This document shows positions 23,995-32,882 of a stretch of DNA of 64,000 nt, one piece after another. Numbering within the stretch: position 1 is the first letter of the stretch; each line of letters opens with the position of its first letter. Location: assembly GCF_003367475.1 (NCBI RefSeq), contig NZ_QRHA01000006.1, positions 1-64,000 of the forward strand, in the 5' to 3' direction. A program made the translations under genes and the position numbers. The stretch comes from Alteromonas aestuariivivens. Lineage in GTDB: Bacteria; Pseudomonadota; Gammaproteobacteria; Enterobacterales; Alteromonadaceae. Under the pieces are notes generated by a model. That model was given only the letters and a program-made list of their open reading frames with translations. It made no database searches and had not been told where the DNA came from.

Positions 23995-25239
23995 ATGTTA
24001 AAGATTACAGCAAAACTCACTCCAGCCGCGTTGGCCGTCACTCTGATGCTTGCCGGTTGCAACGGGAGCGAAACCGTAACGGCTTCAGAGGCGGAAAGTC
24101 AGACTCAGGTTGCAACTCAGCCCGAAGTAGCCCTGGCCAGTACGTTCCGGGAGTCGGCACAGGAAGTCGGCAACAAAGTGGCAAACTGGCAAATCGCTCA
24201 GTTCGGGCATCTGGATTACATTCCGGAATCTCACCGTGAAAAATCCGAGGACGCCAAATTCTGGATCCAGGCAGCGTTTTACATTGGGTTGACCCGCTGG
24301 GTGGAAACCGTTGGTGACGAGGAGTTGCTGGCCTTTATGAAAAGCGTCGGCGAGCGTGAAAACTATGAAGTGCTGATGAACCGGCCTTATCACGCCGATG
24401 ACCATGCAATTGGCCAGATGTATCTGTGGCTGACGGAACAGACTGGTAATGAGGCAGCCTACAAGCATCTGCAGGAAGTATTCGACATGATCCTGGCAAA
24501 CCCGCCTCAGGTCGGTTTGGAGATGGTTGACTCGGAAGAACTGAATCACACTAAAACCAGTAAATCTCACCTCGAAGGTAACTGTCAGACCCGGTGGTGC
24601 TGGGCTGATGCCCTGTTTATGGCTCCGCGTAGCTGGTTGATGATGAGCAACGTAACCGGCGATCCCAAGTATTTCGACTATGCAGACAAAGAATTCTGGG
24701 CTGCGGCGGACTATCTGTTCTCAGACGAGTACGGGCTCTTTTTCCGTGACAGCCGTTACTTCGACATGAAGAGCGATAATGGTGGGCCTGTATTCTGGGG
24801 CCGCGGTAATGGCTGGGTTTTCGCCGCTATTCCGATGATCATTGATGACCTGCCGGACAATCACCCTTCCAAACCCCGTTATATCGAGCTGTATAAGAAA
24901 AATGCCGCTGGCCTGATGAAACTGCAGCGTGACAATGGCTTCTGGCCTGCGTCTTTGATGGATCCTGATAAGGTAAAAACACCGGAAATCAGTGGCACCG
25001 GCTTTATCACCTTTGGCCTTGCCTGGGGTGTGAACAACGGCATTCTGACGGATGATCACGCTAAAGAGGTGGTTGAAAAAGGCTGGGTCGCCATTGAGTC
25101 TGCGGTGGAAGAAGACGGCCGTGTGAACTGGGTACAGCACGTGGGTAAATCGCCGGATCCGGTTAAGAAAACCGATTCCCAGTTGTATGGTGCCGGCGCG
25201 GTTCTGTTGGCTGCGTCTGAAATGAGCAAGTGGCAATAA
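23995..25239 (+). CDS. GH105 unsaturated uronyl hydrolase lipoprotein
   Basis: A 414-residue GH88/GH105-fold hydrolase with a lipobox L-A-G-C (Cys22). Motifs typical of the (alpha/alpha)6 barrel are H-A-D-D-H-A-I-G (Asp135/136), W-C-W-A-D-A-L-F-M (Asp205, the likely catalytic residue) and F-W-G-R-G-N-G-W. The enzyme hydrates the double bond of a non-reducing 4,5-unsaturated uronate, freeing the sugar as 5-keto-4-deoxyuronate for KduI/KduD. It lies 59 bp after the PL25 lyase gene in the same direction, which fits a lyase-hydrolase pair for ulvan oligosaccharides. Confidence 0.9.
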   Translation: MLKITAKLTPAALAVTLMLAGCNGSETVTASEAESQTQVATQPEVALASTFRESAQEVGNKVANWQIAQFGHLDYIPESHREKSEDAKFWIQAAFYIGLTRWVETVGDEELLAFMKSVGERENYEVLMNRPYHADDHAIGQMYLWLTEQTGNEAAYKHLQEVFDMILANPPQVGLEMVDSEELNHTKTSKSHLEGNCQTRWCWADALFMAPRSWLMMSNVTGDPKYFDYADKEFWAAADYLFSDEYGLFFRDSRYFDMKSDNGGPVFWGRGNGWVFAAIPMIIDDLPDNHPSKPRYIELYKKNAAGLMKLQRDNGFWPASLMDPDKVKTPEISGTGFITFGLAWGVNNGILTDDHAKEVVEKGWVAIESAVEEDGRVNWVQHVGKSPDPVKKTDSQLYGAGAVLLAASEMSKWQ

Positions 25240-25261
25240 CTCAACCACTTGTCTGAAGTTC

Positions 25262-25293
25262 AAAAAGCCCCGTCAAAATTGACGGGGCTTTTT
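25262..25293. terminator. Bidirectional rho-independent terminator
   Basis: AAAAAGCCCCGTC pairs with GACGGGGCTTTTT around a six-base loop. It sits between the convergent GH105 and BNR_4 genes and can serve both strands. Confidence 0.9.
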
Positions 25294-25339
25294 CGTGTAA
25301 GGCAGTAAGCCTGACTCAGTCAGGCTCAGAATGATGACA

Positions 25340-26746
25340 TCATTGCTGCGCGAATTCATGCACCAGCAGCACACCCGGCAGCGAAATGCTGGTATGAGCC
25401 CGGTCGCGGTTGCCTGGCTGGCTGAACCAGGAAAGGTAAAACTGATTGCCTGATGAAGCTTGCCCTGAACCGGCCTGCACGTGCAGTTCAAACGGGTAGG
25501 CCGTATCCTGAAGCATTTTCTGATTGGATTTGCGGGAAACCGCGTCAATTTCCGCAGGGTAAAGGGACGTGTTTTCAACCCGCACGGTGGCGAGGGTTTC
25601 ACTGTCGACCACAAATTGCAGTATTGAATCATCCTTGCGCACCGTCACTCCCAGGTTTTTATCATCCAGAACCACGGGCGCACTGGGCCTGACCGGGAAA
25701 CGCCCAAGAGAGCCATGCCCGCCGAACTCCCAGCGGAATCCGTCCCATTCGCTCAGCTGTGACGTTTTCCAGCCTTTGCCTTCCTTGCGGGCGACAAAAA
25801 TCTCAGTGTCGCCGTCTTCATCGTATTTGTGATAGGAGATTACCGGCCGCTGCTGTTGATCGAAGCCTATCTTTACATTGCCGTTGATCATGCCGCCTTT
25901 GGGAGGTACAGGATCAACAATCTCTACTTTATCCAGGGTCAGTGGCAGTTCAAGGGTATTGCCATTGGAATCGAACCAGCTAACCAGATCGGGGCTGGTG
26001 GCGTAGGACAAACTGTGATTGCTGTCGGCACTTGGGGTATTGCGCCAAACCCAAATCAGGTGAAAGTTGCCATCGGGGCCTAACACCGGGCCTTCAAAAT
26101 AGCCGCTCATAAGGCCCTGCCCATCAAGAAACTGGTTGGTGTGCAGCCGTCGCCAGGTTTGGGTGCTGGTATCGTAGATGTTGTAAATTTCATTACCGTT
26201 ACCACTGCCGCCGTCGCGATATTTAACAATCAAATCGTTGTTTTTGTTGAGCAGAAAAATGGGATAAGTCATGCGTTTTTCTACCGACTTGTCCACCATA
26301 ACCTCTACTCTTTGCAGCGAACGTACCTGATAAGGTTCGCTAGACCGAAAGTATTCCAGCGGGTCGGCGTGCATATTGCCAATCAGATGAATGTAACCCT
26401 CTTTATCCACTTCCAGAGTGACGTAGTTGTGGCTGTCCCAGCCCAGCCAGCTGTCTACCTTGTAATACCGCCAGGGATTGGCACCTTCCCGGTGTGCAAC
26501 CGTCATTTGGCGATTGGCATCGAAATAGGCCACAAACTGATGTTTGCCACGGGTCAACAGATAGGGCTTGACCCGATGCCCGGACCACACGTTGTCCAGC
26601 GCGATGCTCTTAATCAGAGCGTTAGGCTGCGGGCTTTCCTGTGCTGGTGTGCTCGCACTGCAAGACAGTGTTGTAGTGGCCATCATGACCGCCAGTCCAA
26701 CTGGTTTAAGAGATCGTTTAGCAAACATGGGTAATGAGATAGGCAT
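25340..26746 (-). CDS. BNR_4 protein of the GH145/PL42 type, probable rhamnose-glucuronate exo-lyase or rhamnosidase
   Basis: A 468-residue lipoprotein-like BNR_4 propeller (signal ending T-L-S-C, Cys29). The start could also be the ATG at 26728, which gives a tidier signal. Blocks such as S-H-N-Y, G-N-M-H-A-D-P-L-E-Y-F-R, M-T-Y-P-I-F, Y-R-D-G-G-S-G-N-G and W-V-W-R-N-T-P recall the family containing GH145 rhamnosidases and PL42 L-rhamnose-alpha-1,4-D-glucuronate lyases. H106, H126, Y161 and R177 repeat the H-H-Y-R pattern of the PL25 neighbour (H-H 20 apart, Y-R 16 apart), which favours a lyase. It would act on Rha-GlcA ends of ulvan oligosaccharides. Confidence 0.72.
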   Translation of the reverse strand: MPISLPMFAKRSLKPVGLAVMMATTTLSCSASTPAQESPQPNALIKSIALDNVWSGHRVKPYLLTRGKHQFVAYFDANRQMTVAHREGANPWRYYKVDSWLGWDSHNYVTLEVDKEGYIHLIGNMHADPLEYFRSSEPYQVRSLQRVEVMVDKSVEKRMTYPIFLLNKNNDLIVKYRDGGSGNGNEIYNIYDTSTQTWRRLHTNQFLDGQGLMSGYFEGPVLGPDGNFHLIWVWRNTPSADSNHSLSYATSPDLVSWFDSNGNTLELPLTLDKVEIVDPVPPKGGMINGNVKIGFDQQQRPVISYHKYDEDGDTEIFVARKEGKGWKTSQLSEWDGFRWEFGGHGSLGRFPVRPSAPVVLDDKNLGVTVRKDDSILQFVVDSETLATVRVENTSLYPAEIDAVSRKSNQKMLQDTAYPFELHVQAGSGQASSGNQFYLSWFSQPGNRDRAHTSISLPGVLLVHEFAQQ

Positions 26747-26965
26747 GGGTTTAAGACTCGCTTTTTATTTCAGCATCAATGTGTTGAGATTATTGAGATG
26801 ACAATCATTTGAGCAATATTAGCATCACAAAAAGTTAACATAAAGCATTGTCGCTCATATGCAGTCAAATGTGATCTAGTCCGGATCGCAGACTTCTGCA
26901 CAGCTTGGGCTATCTGGACAATAAACGCGGGGGAGAAGGTGACAGTGGAGGCCGTAAACCCTAAG

Positions 26966-26989
26966 AAGCCCGAACCGGAGTCCGGGCTT
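26966..26989. terminator. Hairpin downstream of rhaM
   Basis: AAGCCCG and CGGGCTT form a 7-bp stem around a ten-base loop, 38 bp after the rhaM stop codon. No clear T tract follows on the minus strand, so it may terminate weakly or stabilise the mRNA end. Confidence 0.5.
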
Positions 26990-27026
26990 ATGTCGTCGGT
27001 TGGCTTCTGAGCCTAACGGATAGGGT

Positions 27027-27341
27027 TCAGTCCAGATGAAATACTTCGTCCAGTGGCACAACCACGGGGGAGTTGTCCGGGTTGGTCTGCATGATATCGG
27101 CCATAAAAGCCCACCACTTTTTCACCACCGGATGGGCCGGCAGTTCGTCCATACTATGGTTATCAGTGCGTTTGAGTACCGCAAACAGCTTGTTTGATGA
27201 TTTCTCAAAATAAATGGAATAGTCAGATACGCCAGCATCCTTGAGGGCTGCTTTGAGCTCCGGCCAGATTTCATCGTGGCGCTTTTTGTATTCCACTTCA
27301 TGCCCTGGCAGAAGGGTCATGACAAAAGCAATTTTTTCCAT
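27027..27341 (-). CDS. rhaM: L-rhamnose mutarotase
   Basis: A 104-residue protein matching RhaM along its length (E. coli RhaM is also 104 residues): F-V-M near the N-terminus, [13 protein letters not shown] and [17 protein letters not shown]. It interconverts alpha and beta anomers of L-rhamnose, feeding RhaI. It is the last gene of a leftward group behind the DUF4861 gene. A small hairpin (27363-27392) separates the two, and another (26966-26989) follows the gene. Confidence 0.95.
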   Translation of the reverse strand: MEKIAFVMTLLPGHEVEYKKRHDEIWPELKAALKDAGVSDYSIYFEKSSNKLFAVLKRTDNHSMDELPAHPVVKKWWAFMADIMQTNPDNSPVVVPLDEVFHLD

Positions 27342-27362
27342 TTTGTTCCTCGTAAATACACG

Positions 27363-27392
27363 ACGGCCTTCTATCAGGAGACTGAAGGCCGT
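27363..27392. terminator. Hairpin between the DUF4861 gene and rhaM
   Basis: ACGGCCTTC pairs perfectly with GAAGGCCGT around a 12-base loop. On the minus strand it lies between the two genes without a good T tract, so it may be a processing or partial termination site that tunes rhaM expression. Confidence 0.5.
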
Positions 27393-27425
27393 TTAATTTA
27401 TTGCAAAGAGTATTGGCGGTGCAGC

Positions 27426-28346
27426 TTAGAGTGGAAAGCTGTCCAGATACTGGTGCCATTGCTCCAGGGTGGTAATTTCACCCGCACCTTCCCAGCCAAA
27501 TCCGGCGTAATAAGTGATTTGGCCGTTGTCATCGGTGTTGGTGAACAGCCAGATGTGGCTTTCATCTTTCTCGTCAATAGGCATATGGGCGATGCTGGTC
27601 ACTTTGGCTGGGTCTATAATCACGCCCGTGCCCAGGCCGAGTTCATCAATGACCTCCCAGGCGGAAATCCAGCCTGCCGCCTCATTTGAATACACGCTGG
27701 CTTTTTCGTCATGGGTAGCCAGGCCAAGGGCAATTGGCAGCGAGGTAGCTTCACCGTTTAAAGTGAAGGTTGAGTCCACTTTGTATAACTGGCTGCCCAA
27801 CTCCAATGAAACGGTTTTGAGCTCTTCAACGTTACCAAGCGGGGTCTCAAATGCGTAGTGCAGGGTGAACACAACCTCATCGCCGCCACTTTGAATCACT
27901 TCGTAACTATCGAAGTTGTGCCCGTAATAAGGCTTGCCATCAACCCACACAGCACTGCCGCCCACACCGCGGCTGATCCCGGTGTGGTAAGGATCATAGC
28001 CTTCACCCCGATCTTCGTGATAGCTAATGCCGTTAACAAAGCCGGCATACCATTTGTCGATGATGGAGTAATCCACTTTTTTCAGCCAGGCATCTACGCC
28101 GCTGGCGTGTCCAGCCAGGGGGGCGGCAGGGCCGTAAACCCGAAACGCGACCTTGTCATTTTCCCACGCGAAGTCGTCGCGACGCTCCGGCACAAATCGG
28201 GCGTAGGCCATAACCTTCTCAGCTGATTCTTCAGCGGCAGGGGCTTCGGTAACGCTGGCCTGCTCGCTGGAACAACCTGCCAGCAGTAAACCCATAGTGA
28301 GTAAGGCCGATTTAGGGTAAGAGGTTAAGGTTATCTTTGCTTGCAT
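27426..28346 (-). CDS. DUF4861 lipoprotein of unknown function
   Basis: About 306 residues, lipobox L-A-G-C. ATG 28346 is preceded by AAAGGAA and gives a clean lipoprotein signal; the longer frame from 28382 does not. The mature part starts A-R-F-V-P-E-R-R-D-D-F-A-W-E-N-D and matches DUF4861 proteins, which are common in polysaccharide-utilisation loci next to GH88/GH105 genes. Conserved-looking polar blocks include Y-H-E-D-R-G-E-G-Y-D-P-Y-H-T-G and Y-Y-G-H-N-F-D. The fold is probably beta-rich. Function is not established to my knowledge; proximity to GH105 and rhamnose genes suggests an enzyme acting on unsaturated or rhamnosyl oligosaccharides. Confidence 0.72.
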   Translation of the reverse strand: MQAKITLTSYPKSALLTMGLLLAGCSSEQASVTEAPAAEESAEKVMAYARFVPERRDDFAWENDKVAFRVYGPAAPLAGHASGVDAWLKKVDYSIIDKWYAGFVNGISYHEDRGEGYDPYHTGISRGVGGSAVWVDGKPYYGHNFDSYEVIQSGGDEVVFTLHYAFETPLGNVEELKTVSLELGSQLYKVDSTFTLNGEATSLPIALGLATHDEKASVYSNEAAGWISAWEVIDELGLGTGVIIDPAKVTSIAHMPIDEKDESHIWLFTNTDDNGQITYYAGFGWEGAGEITTLEQWHQYLDSFPL

Positions 28347-28421
28347 AATTCCTTTCCATTTTTGTGGTTGGTGTGTGAGCAAAATGCTTCGGCCACCCTG
28401 ATGTGTGTGGCCGCAAACGGC

Positions 28422-28912
28422 TTAATGACTGTGAGCAGACTCATCGTTTCGCGCGGTGTAATAGTCGAATACCTCCGACCCGGCGAGTAAAAATCCACCA
28501 ACAGCGTATAACTGCGAATCGTCGTAGCTGACCAGGTCCGGAGCATCCCCAATTTGCTGAGCCCAGCCAATTTTTCCATCTTTATCCAAGGCACTGTTAA
28601 GTGCGGCCCAGCCTTTCATTGCAGCCTCAAGGTAGTCTTGCTTACTGTGCAGCCCGTGACTGATGCCCCAGAATAAGCCATAGGTGAAAAATGCTGTACC
28701 ATTCGTTTCAGGCTGTGGCATTTTTTGCTTTTGCAAGCAGAGACATGGACCAGAAACCGTCGGCTTTCGCTGGATGAATGAGTTGCATGGCTGTTGCAGT
28801 CCTGGGCATGAGCGCTTGCGCTGCCGCCCAACAAGCAGGCTGAGGTAAGCAAGTCAATACGCAGCCGATGGGTGGTGACTTTAACTGCTGCCATCAGAAA
28901 GGAACTCTTCAT
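28422..28912 (-). pseudogene. Decayed GH105 gene
   Basis: The C-terminal 100 residues (frame from 28736) align by eye with the intact GH105 at 23995: N-G-T-A-F-F-T-Y-G-L-F-W-G, then K-G-W-A-A-L-N-S-A-L-D-K-D-G-K, and D-D-S-Q-L-Y-A-V-G-G-F-L-L-A. Upstream, A-D-G-F-W-S-M-S-L-L is in another frame, and a signal-like N-terminus from ATG 28912 is in the third. At least two frameshifts and the loss of roughly 250 internal codons, including the catalytic Asp region, make it non-functional. It is a relic of a second unsaturated uronyl hydrolase. Confidence 0.8.
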
Positions 28913-28933
28913 AATGCGAATCCAAATTGCCAT

Positions 28934-29375
28934 GATGTTGTTTGCAATAATGTGAATGATGTTGCACTATTATGAAATCTTGCGCAACGGCTTTTGCTGC
29001 CCTTTTAGACTTTAAAAGGTGTGGATTTGATGAACTTCGGATTAGTAAAACAATGAGCAGGCGTAATTTTTTCAGAGTACTGCAGGCGCGTTTGCATTCA
29101 CTGCATGCGGTGTAATTTATCAGTGCCTGGCTGAATTAAAAAAGCAATATCCGAAGCCCTGAAGAATAATCAGGCGATAAGCCTGTGCCGCGGCAGTGAG
29201 CTGGCGTGGCCGATATTAGCAACAGTTATTTCAACCATACAGTCTGCCGGTGAATAATTGCTTACCCGCAGAAAAAATTGCACTTTGAAACATAACGCCG
29301 GGTGAAAGGTCGCAGAGGGTTAGTCCCTGTGCCAGGGCATTATGCGCATAGGGCACAGAACATAAAGAGTCGAGC
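28934..29375. promoter_or_regulatory. Intergenic region upstream of rhamnulokinase gene
   Basis: About 440 bp without a convincing gene. It probably contains the rightward promoter for the kinase. ATTATGAAATCTTG at 28969-28982 has a near copy (13 of 14 bases) at 31895-31908, upstream of the DeoR gene, and may be a shared regulator site. No strong ribosome-binding site precedes ATG 29376. Confidence 0.45.
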
Positions 29376-30791
29376 ATGCCAATAACACAACATTCCAATA
29401 CGCTTATCGTGGATATCGGTAAAACCCACGTTAAGGTGCACCTGCTGGATGCAGGGTTTACCTCCATTTCTTCCATGCAAATGAAGAATAAGGTGGTCAA
29501 CTCGGGTGAGTATCCCTGTGTTGACGCAGACGGGATCTGGCAGTGGTTAACCAGCAGTATCCGCACCCTGTGCCGGGGTTATTCCGTTGGCGCCATGACG
29601 TTTACGACCCACGGTGCCACCGCCGCGTTGATAGATAGAAACAGTAGTGAGCCTGATGGGCTGGTACTGCCAATACTGGATTACGAGTTTGACTGCGCGG
29701 CCCTGGTTCGCCCGGAATATGATCAGTTGCGCCCGGAGTTTGAATCAACGCTGTCACCAAGCTTGCCTCTTGGCCTGAATGCGGGGCGTCAATTGTACTG
29801 GCTGCAACAGAAATACCCTCAGAAGTTTGTTTCTGCTACCGACATTCTGATGTATCCGCAATACTGGGCTTGGCGTTTTACCGGCACTCTCTGTACTGAA
29901 ATTACGTCATTGGGCTGCCACACCGATCTGTGGTCGGTTGCCGAAAATCGTTATTCGTCTCTGGTTGAGCATATGGGCATTGAGGACAAGTTCCCGCCTA
30001 TTGAACCGGCCTATTTCGAGTGCGGAACCCTGCTGCCTGAGGTGGCTGAGTTATGCGGGCTTAACAGTGATTGTCTGTTTTACAGTGGCATTCATGACAG
30101 CAATGCGAGCTATCTGAGGTATAAACTGGCGCTTGAGGGGCAACCCTTTACCGTGATTTCCACCGGGACCTGGACAGTGCTGATGAACTCCCAGGGCAAG
30201 CTGGACGCACTGAATGAAAGTCGGGACATGCTCGCGAATATCGACGCTATGGGGGCTCCAATTGCCTGTGCGCGATTTATGGGCGGAAGAGAATTTGAAG
30301 AAATCTGTGAGCAGGCTGGCTCCTGGCTCGGTGAACAGTTTGACGAAACTGACGTTGAGCGAATCATCGAGCAGAATGTATTCGCAATACCAAATTTTGG
30401 TGCTGGAAGCGGGCCGTTCGGTTCGGCTCCCGGACGGTTTCAGGGGGCAGTGGACAAGATCAGTGGTATAGCGCTGGCAACCTTGTATTGTGCGCTTATG
30501 ATTGACTATCAACTGGATATGCTGGACGCAGAAGGCAATATCTATATTGAAGGGGCGTTTTTGAAGAATCCGATTTTGATCGGTATTGTAGCCCAGTTAC
30601 GCAGTAACCAAAGGGTATTGTTGTCGCAGGATACAACCGGAACGGTTACCGGGGCGGCGCAGCTGACGCAGTGGATGCAGGCAAACTGTGAAATTGTCAG
30701 TGAAAACGCTCATACAACCGCGTTGAGCGGTTTGGCGCAATATCGCGAAGCGTGGCGGGCATTGGCTCAGTCAAATCTGGGCAATATCTGA
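29376..30791 (+). CDS. rhaB: FGGY-family carbohydrate kinase, probable rhamnulokinase
   Basis: A 471-residue FGGY kinase: N-terminal V-D-I-G-K-T-H-V-K phosphate loop, T-T-H-G-A-T-A in the first domain, G-I-H-D-S-N-A-S and S-T-G-T-W-T-V at the ATP site. It resembles the RhaK/FucK-like group rather than E. coli RhaB. It would phosphorylate L-rhamnulose to rhamnulose-1-phosphate, the missing step between RhaI and the aldolase encoded at 49-53 kb. The DeoR regulator is convergent to it. A fuculokinase role is the main alternative, but no fucose genes are present. Confidence 0.82.
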   Translation: MPITQHSNTLIVDIGKTHVKVHLLDAGFTSISSMQMKNKVVNSGEYPCVDADGIWQWLTSSIRTLCRGYSVGAMTFTTHGATAALIDRNSSEPDGLVLPILDYEFDCAALVRPEYDQLRPEFESTLSPSLPLGLNAGRQLYWLQQKYPQKFVSATDILMYPQYWAWRFTGTLCTEITSLGCHTDLWSVAENRYSSLVEHMGIEDKFPPIEPAYFECGTLLPEVAELCGLNSDCLFYSGIHDSNASYLRYKLALEGQPFTVISTGTWTVLMNSQGKLDALNESRDMLANIDAMGAPIACARFMGGREFEEICEQAGSWLGEQFDETDVERIIEQNVFAIPNFGAGSGPFGSAPGRFQGAVDKISGIALATLYCALMIDYQLDMLDAEGNIYIEGAFLKNPILIGIVAQLRSNQRVLLSQDTTGTVTGAAQLTQWMQANCEIVSENAHTTALSGLAQYREAWRALAQSNLGNI

Positions 30792-30803
30792 AGGAAGGGA
30801 TAC

Positions 30804-30827
30804 GCTGGCGCCAAATTCCGCGCCAGC
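30804..30827. terminator. Hairpin between the convergent kinase and DeoR genes
   Basis: GCTGGCGC and GCGCCAGC form a perfect 8-bp stem with an eight-base loop, just after the kinase stop. There is no long T tract, so termination efficiency is uncertain. Confidence 0.5.
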
Positions 30828-30846
30828 CAAACGGGTTTATCTGAAA

Positions 30847-31629
30847 TTAATCTGCGGCTTCTACAATCAGAACTTCGATGTCGTGAGACTCGAAGTATTT
30901 CACCAGTTCAGGATCGGCTTTTGAGTCGGTTATCAAAATATCCACTTCGGACAGTGGGCAGAAAATAAAATTGCTGCGCTGTCCGATTTTGCTGCTGTCG
31001 GCCAGGATCACCAGTTTGTCGGTTTGTTTTTTGAGTTTCTGCTCAGAACGAATCAAAAGAGGATCTGATTCCATCACACCAAACTCACCAATTCCCGGCG
31101 TACCCATAAACATCATTGAGCCATGATAGTACTCAGTACTGTCCTTTTCGTAGGAGCTGAGAATGATGCCCTGTTCCCGGTAGATTTCTCCGCCAGGCAG
31201 GGAAATTTGGCAGTCGCTGTTTTCTGACAGGTAGTTCGCCAGCACAAAGGAATTGGTCAGAATGTTCAGTTCCAGGTTGGCTAGGTACTCTCCCATCATA
31301 TATGTGGAGGTTCCACCGTTTACGATAATGGCGTCGCCATTGGAGCAGAGTTCCGCAGCACGCTTGGCAATGCGTTTTTTGGTGTTGGCGAATTTGTTTT
31401 TGTCGACGACAAAGGTGCTGCTGGCTATGTGTCTTTTTCTTGGATTCTTGTTGATTGATTCAGCACCACCGCGAATTTTGGAGATCTCGCCACGCTTGGC
31501 CATTTTGATAATGTCGCGTCGGATGGTGGCTTCGGATGCGTTCAGTTTTTCTGTCAAACTACGAACGCTCGCGAACTGTTGCTGATCAAGGATATCCTTT
31601 ATGAGTTGTTGTCGGTGTTTTTCTAACAT
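30847..31629 (-). CDS. DeoR-family transcriptional regulator, probable rhamnose regulator
   Basis: A 260-residue DeoR-type protein: N-terminal winged helix (Q-Q-F-A-S-V-R-S-L-T-E-K-L-N-A-S-E-A-T-I-R-R-D), then the sugar-phosphate-sensing domain with N-G-G-T-S-T-Y and I-L-T-N-S-F, and L-A-D-S-S-K-I-G near the C-terminus. Such repressors respond to sugar phosphates, here probably rhamnulose-1-phosphate or a downstream product. A 19-bp palindrome at 31729-31747, about 100 bp upstream, is a candidate autoregulatory operator. Confidence 0.85.
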   Translation of the reverse strand: MLEKHRQQLIKDILDQQQFASVRSLTEKLNASEATIRRDIIKMAKRGEISKIRGGAESINKNPRKRHIASSTFVVDKNKFANTKKRIAKRAAELCSNGDAIIVNGGTSTYMMGEYLANLELNILTNSFVLANYLSENSDCQISLPGGEIYREQGIILSSYEKDSTEYYHGSMMFMGTPGIGEFGVMESDPLLIRSEQKLKKQTDKLVILADSSKIGQRSNFIFCPLSEVDILITDSKADPELVKYFESHDIEVLIVEAAD

Positions 31630-32882
31630 GAAAGAGCTTATCCTTTTTCCATACTCGTATATGAAGGTTCCTTTGGACCTTCTTCAACAGCTGCTAGGTC
31701 AATGAACCCGTTTCAGCGTTAACAATATCATAATACTCAGTATTATGTATTATAATAACCTGAACTGAATTGTGGAAAATCAATTTCTCCTTATTTCCAG
31801 TCTTTTTAGCGCAATAACAATGATTGAATGCCATTGACTGCTTTCAGGTTATTCTCATACAACCGATGAAGCATTTGATTAATCAATATGTGTCATTATG
31901 AAATCATGTCGGCTGCCAGGTCATGCGGGTGTGACTTATACGGCACCTTAGCATTTGAGGCTGTGTTTTCCGGTAGGCAAATGTGTATGCGCACATAGTG
32001 TTATTCTCCCTGTTTTGTCTGTATCAGGATTGGATGGTTTCCTGAATTTTGATATTTAATTATCCTTAAAAACTCTTTCGGTTCTTGGTTGACTCTGTCT
32101 GATCAGCTTCCACAGAAAATGGTTCAAACAAGTTTTTTGCTCTATTCGCTCCCGACTTCCTAAGTGAGAACGATCAACCTCAACCCCTCCTGCTCAAGCT
32201 TGTGTTACCAATCCGATGCGAAAAGAAAGTTTACATATCCGTTCGCCTTTTCACTGGCCGCGTTGAGTCAAAATGCATCTAATCTAAAATCTTTTGATCT
32301 GGTTGAAGATCGTATTCACATGCTCACAGAAACCCTAGTTAACAGATAAAGTGCATAGGCTTAAGAATTCAATTTGTGTCACTTTTTAACAGATAGTAGT
32401 CTCGATAGGTCATTTTTTGCAATCAAATTGTATCAAAATTGTAAACTTATGATTATTATTAGGCGCTTGCAGTATGAACCAGACGTCTCATGATTGATAA
32501 ATAAGGGGCAATCTATAGGTGATCAGTCCAGTGAAGCCTGTCAAATATTGCAAGATTGAGTTTGTGGATGTTGGAATCACAAAGGTGAACGCAAGATTTG
32601 GGTTCAATAATCTGTTTGTGATTGATATTGGTGCAGAAAAAATGACTTTCGGTGCATCCGGTTAGGGTTGAAAACCAGATGGTTGAGGCTTGTTTGTTGA
32701 GGGTTTTCTTCATATTGGTGAAAATAACCGCTCATTTCCGCTCAAATTAGTCATTTACAATCATTTTGTGGGTGGGTAGAATCTGGCCTACTGAAATTCA
32801 CTTTTACTTTTTTTTTACAAAAATTGCGAATGACGATAGTTTGATGGCAATTGATTAAAAAGTAGATACAGCAAAGGGCAAT
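31630..32882. promoter_or_regulatory. Large regulatory intergenic region between the DeoR gene and the kdgK operon
   Basis: About 1.25 kb, AT-rich and without a gene I can support; short open frames at 32164-32349 and 32513-32713 lack family signs. It contains a perfect palindrome (31729-31747), an ATTATGAAATCATG site (31895-31908), CGATAGGTCATT (32403-32414), tandem CAAATTGTA/CAAAATTGTA near 32417-32437 and paired CCGCTCA sites (32729-32743). Its size suggests control by several regulators, or remains of a lost gene. Confidence 0.5.
31729..31747. promoter_or_regulatory. 19-bp palindrome, candidate DeoR operator
   Basis: CATAATACT-C-AGTATTATG is a perfect inverted repeat about 100 bp upstream of the DeoR start. 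A TATAAT-like box follows at 31751-31756. Its symmetry fits binding by a dimeric repressor. Confidence 0.55.

Noticed and set aside
30804..30827. A riboswitch or attenuator near the rhamnulokinase gene
   Set aside because: The hairpin lies at the 3' end between convergent genes and is better explained as a terminator.
32164..32349. A 61-residue open frame in the large intergenic region
   Set aside because: No convincing ribosome-binding site or family features, and the composition is unlike nearby proteins.
32513..32713. A 66-residue minus-strand frame starting M-K-K-T-L-N-K-Q-A-S-T
   Set aside because: The start resembles a leader, but the rest has no domain or signal pattern. It could be a relic of a lost gene but cannot be supported.
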